13,587 nt of DNA from Halococcaceae archaeon (GTDB taxonomy: Archaea > Halobacteriota > Halobacteria > Halobacteriales > Halalkalicoccaceae), in assembly GCA_007129135.1 (NCBI GenBank), contig SKWB01000295.1, positions 1 to 13,587 of the forward strand, read 5' to 3'. Positions 13,432-13,587 of this stretch are shown piece after piece. The notes under the pieces are model-generated. The model ran no database searches, was not told where the DNA came from, and saw nothing but the letters and a program-made list of their open reading frames with translations. The stretch's first letter is position 1, and each line of letters begins with the position of its first letter. The translations under genes and the position numbers were made by a program.

Positions 13432-13587
13432 ATGGGACTCAGTACACGAGAGATCATGCAGACCAGCCTCGACCTCGTCGGCTGGGACGAGGTGCCCGAC
13501 GACAGCACGATATACGTCCCCGGCGAGGGGCTGGAGACCGCGCTCGTCGGCATCGACCTCGGGAGCGCGGAGCTACAGCTCGCAGAG
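13432..13587 (+). CDS. N-terminus of a conserved protein, possibly NIF3-like; cut by window edge
   Basis: Translated by hand from the ATG at 13432; 52 residues are visible and the frame is still open at the last base. The visible part contains STREIMQTSLDLVGWDEVPD (4-23), then STIYVPGEGLETALVGIDLG (25-44) and SAELQLAE. The pattern of a short N-terminal helix, a VPGEG segment and a VGID strand followed by a helix recalls proteins annotated as NIF3/NGG1p-interacting-factor-like metal-binding proteins, but the metal-ligand histidines would lie beyond the window, so this assignment is tentative. Codon use is strongly G/C at third positions, which supports a real gene. It is divergent from the OYE gene. 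Confidence 0.7.
   Translation, partial: MGLSTREIMQTSLDLVGWDEVPDDSTIYVPGEGLETALVGIDLGSAELQLAE

Noticed and set aside
1..13587. tRNA genes, CRISPR arrays, insertion sequences, integrase or toxin-antitoxin genes
   Set aside because: I found no regularly spaced repeats, transposase-like frames, terminal inverted repeats or cloverleaf-like sequences.

Overview
The window looks like chromosomal DNA of a halophilic archaeon (class Halobacteria). Evidence: very high G+C with a strong preference for G or C at third codon positions, highly acidic proteins, secreted proteins with twin-arginine (Tat) signals (two of the three also with a lipobox Cys), and TATA-like boxes 25-29 bases upstream of several start codons, the usual layout of leaderless haloarchaeal mRNAs. 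No tRNA, rRNA, insertion sequence, CRISPR array or integration signature was seen. All twelve genes share the same composition, so nothing points to recent transfer.

Layout. (1) 1-607 (-): the N-terminal 202 residues of a Tat-exported blue-copper (halocyanin-like) domain joined through an acidic linker to a DUF4397 domain; its end lies outside the window. (2) 608-943: a divergent intergenic region with a strong TATA box and a dyad. (3) 944-2554 (+): an apparently orphan family-5 (oligopeptide/nickel type) solute-binding lipoprotein. (4) 7625-2583 (-): a complete BMP-type ABC importer in the order lipoprotein, twin-ATPase, permease, permease. The last three genes overlap by GTGA junctions. The family is best known for nucleoside uptake. 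(5) 7879-8544 (-): a DUF1028 protein. (6) 8689-10190 (+): a two-gene operon, a thiolase-fold protein with Ser where the nucleophilic Cys is expected, overlapped by a DUF35 OB-fold protein without a zinc ribbon. (7) 10187-10888 (-): an acidic, coiled-coil haloarchaeal protein of unknown function whose stop codon interlocks with that of the DUF35 gene. (8) 11012-12193 (-): an Eis-like GNAT acetyltransferase. (9) 12240-13334 (-): a YqjM-like Old Yellow Enzyme. (10) 13432-13587 (+): the start of a protein tentatively NIF3-like, cut by the window edge.

How they fit together. The BMP operon is the one clear functional system: the Tat-exported lipoprotein captures the ligand, the two permeases form the channel and the double ATPase drives it. 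The thiolase-like/DUF35 pair should act as one complex, by analogy with archaeal thiolase-DUF35 complexes and the actinobacterial Ltp2-ChsH2 aldolase; its reaction is open. The remaining genes look like independent units. I saw no obvious new defence, mobile or biosynthetic system. The best leads are the Cys-less thiolase/zinc-less DUF35 pair with a perfect dyad across its transcription start, and the cupredoxin-DUF4397 fusion.
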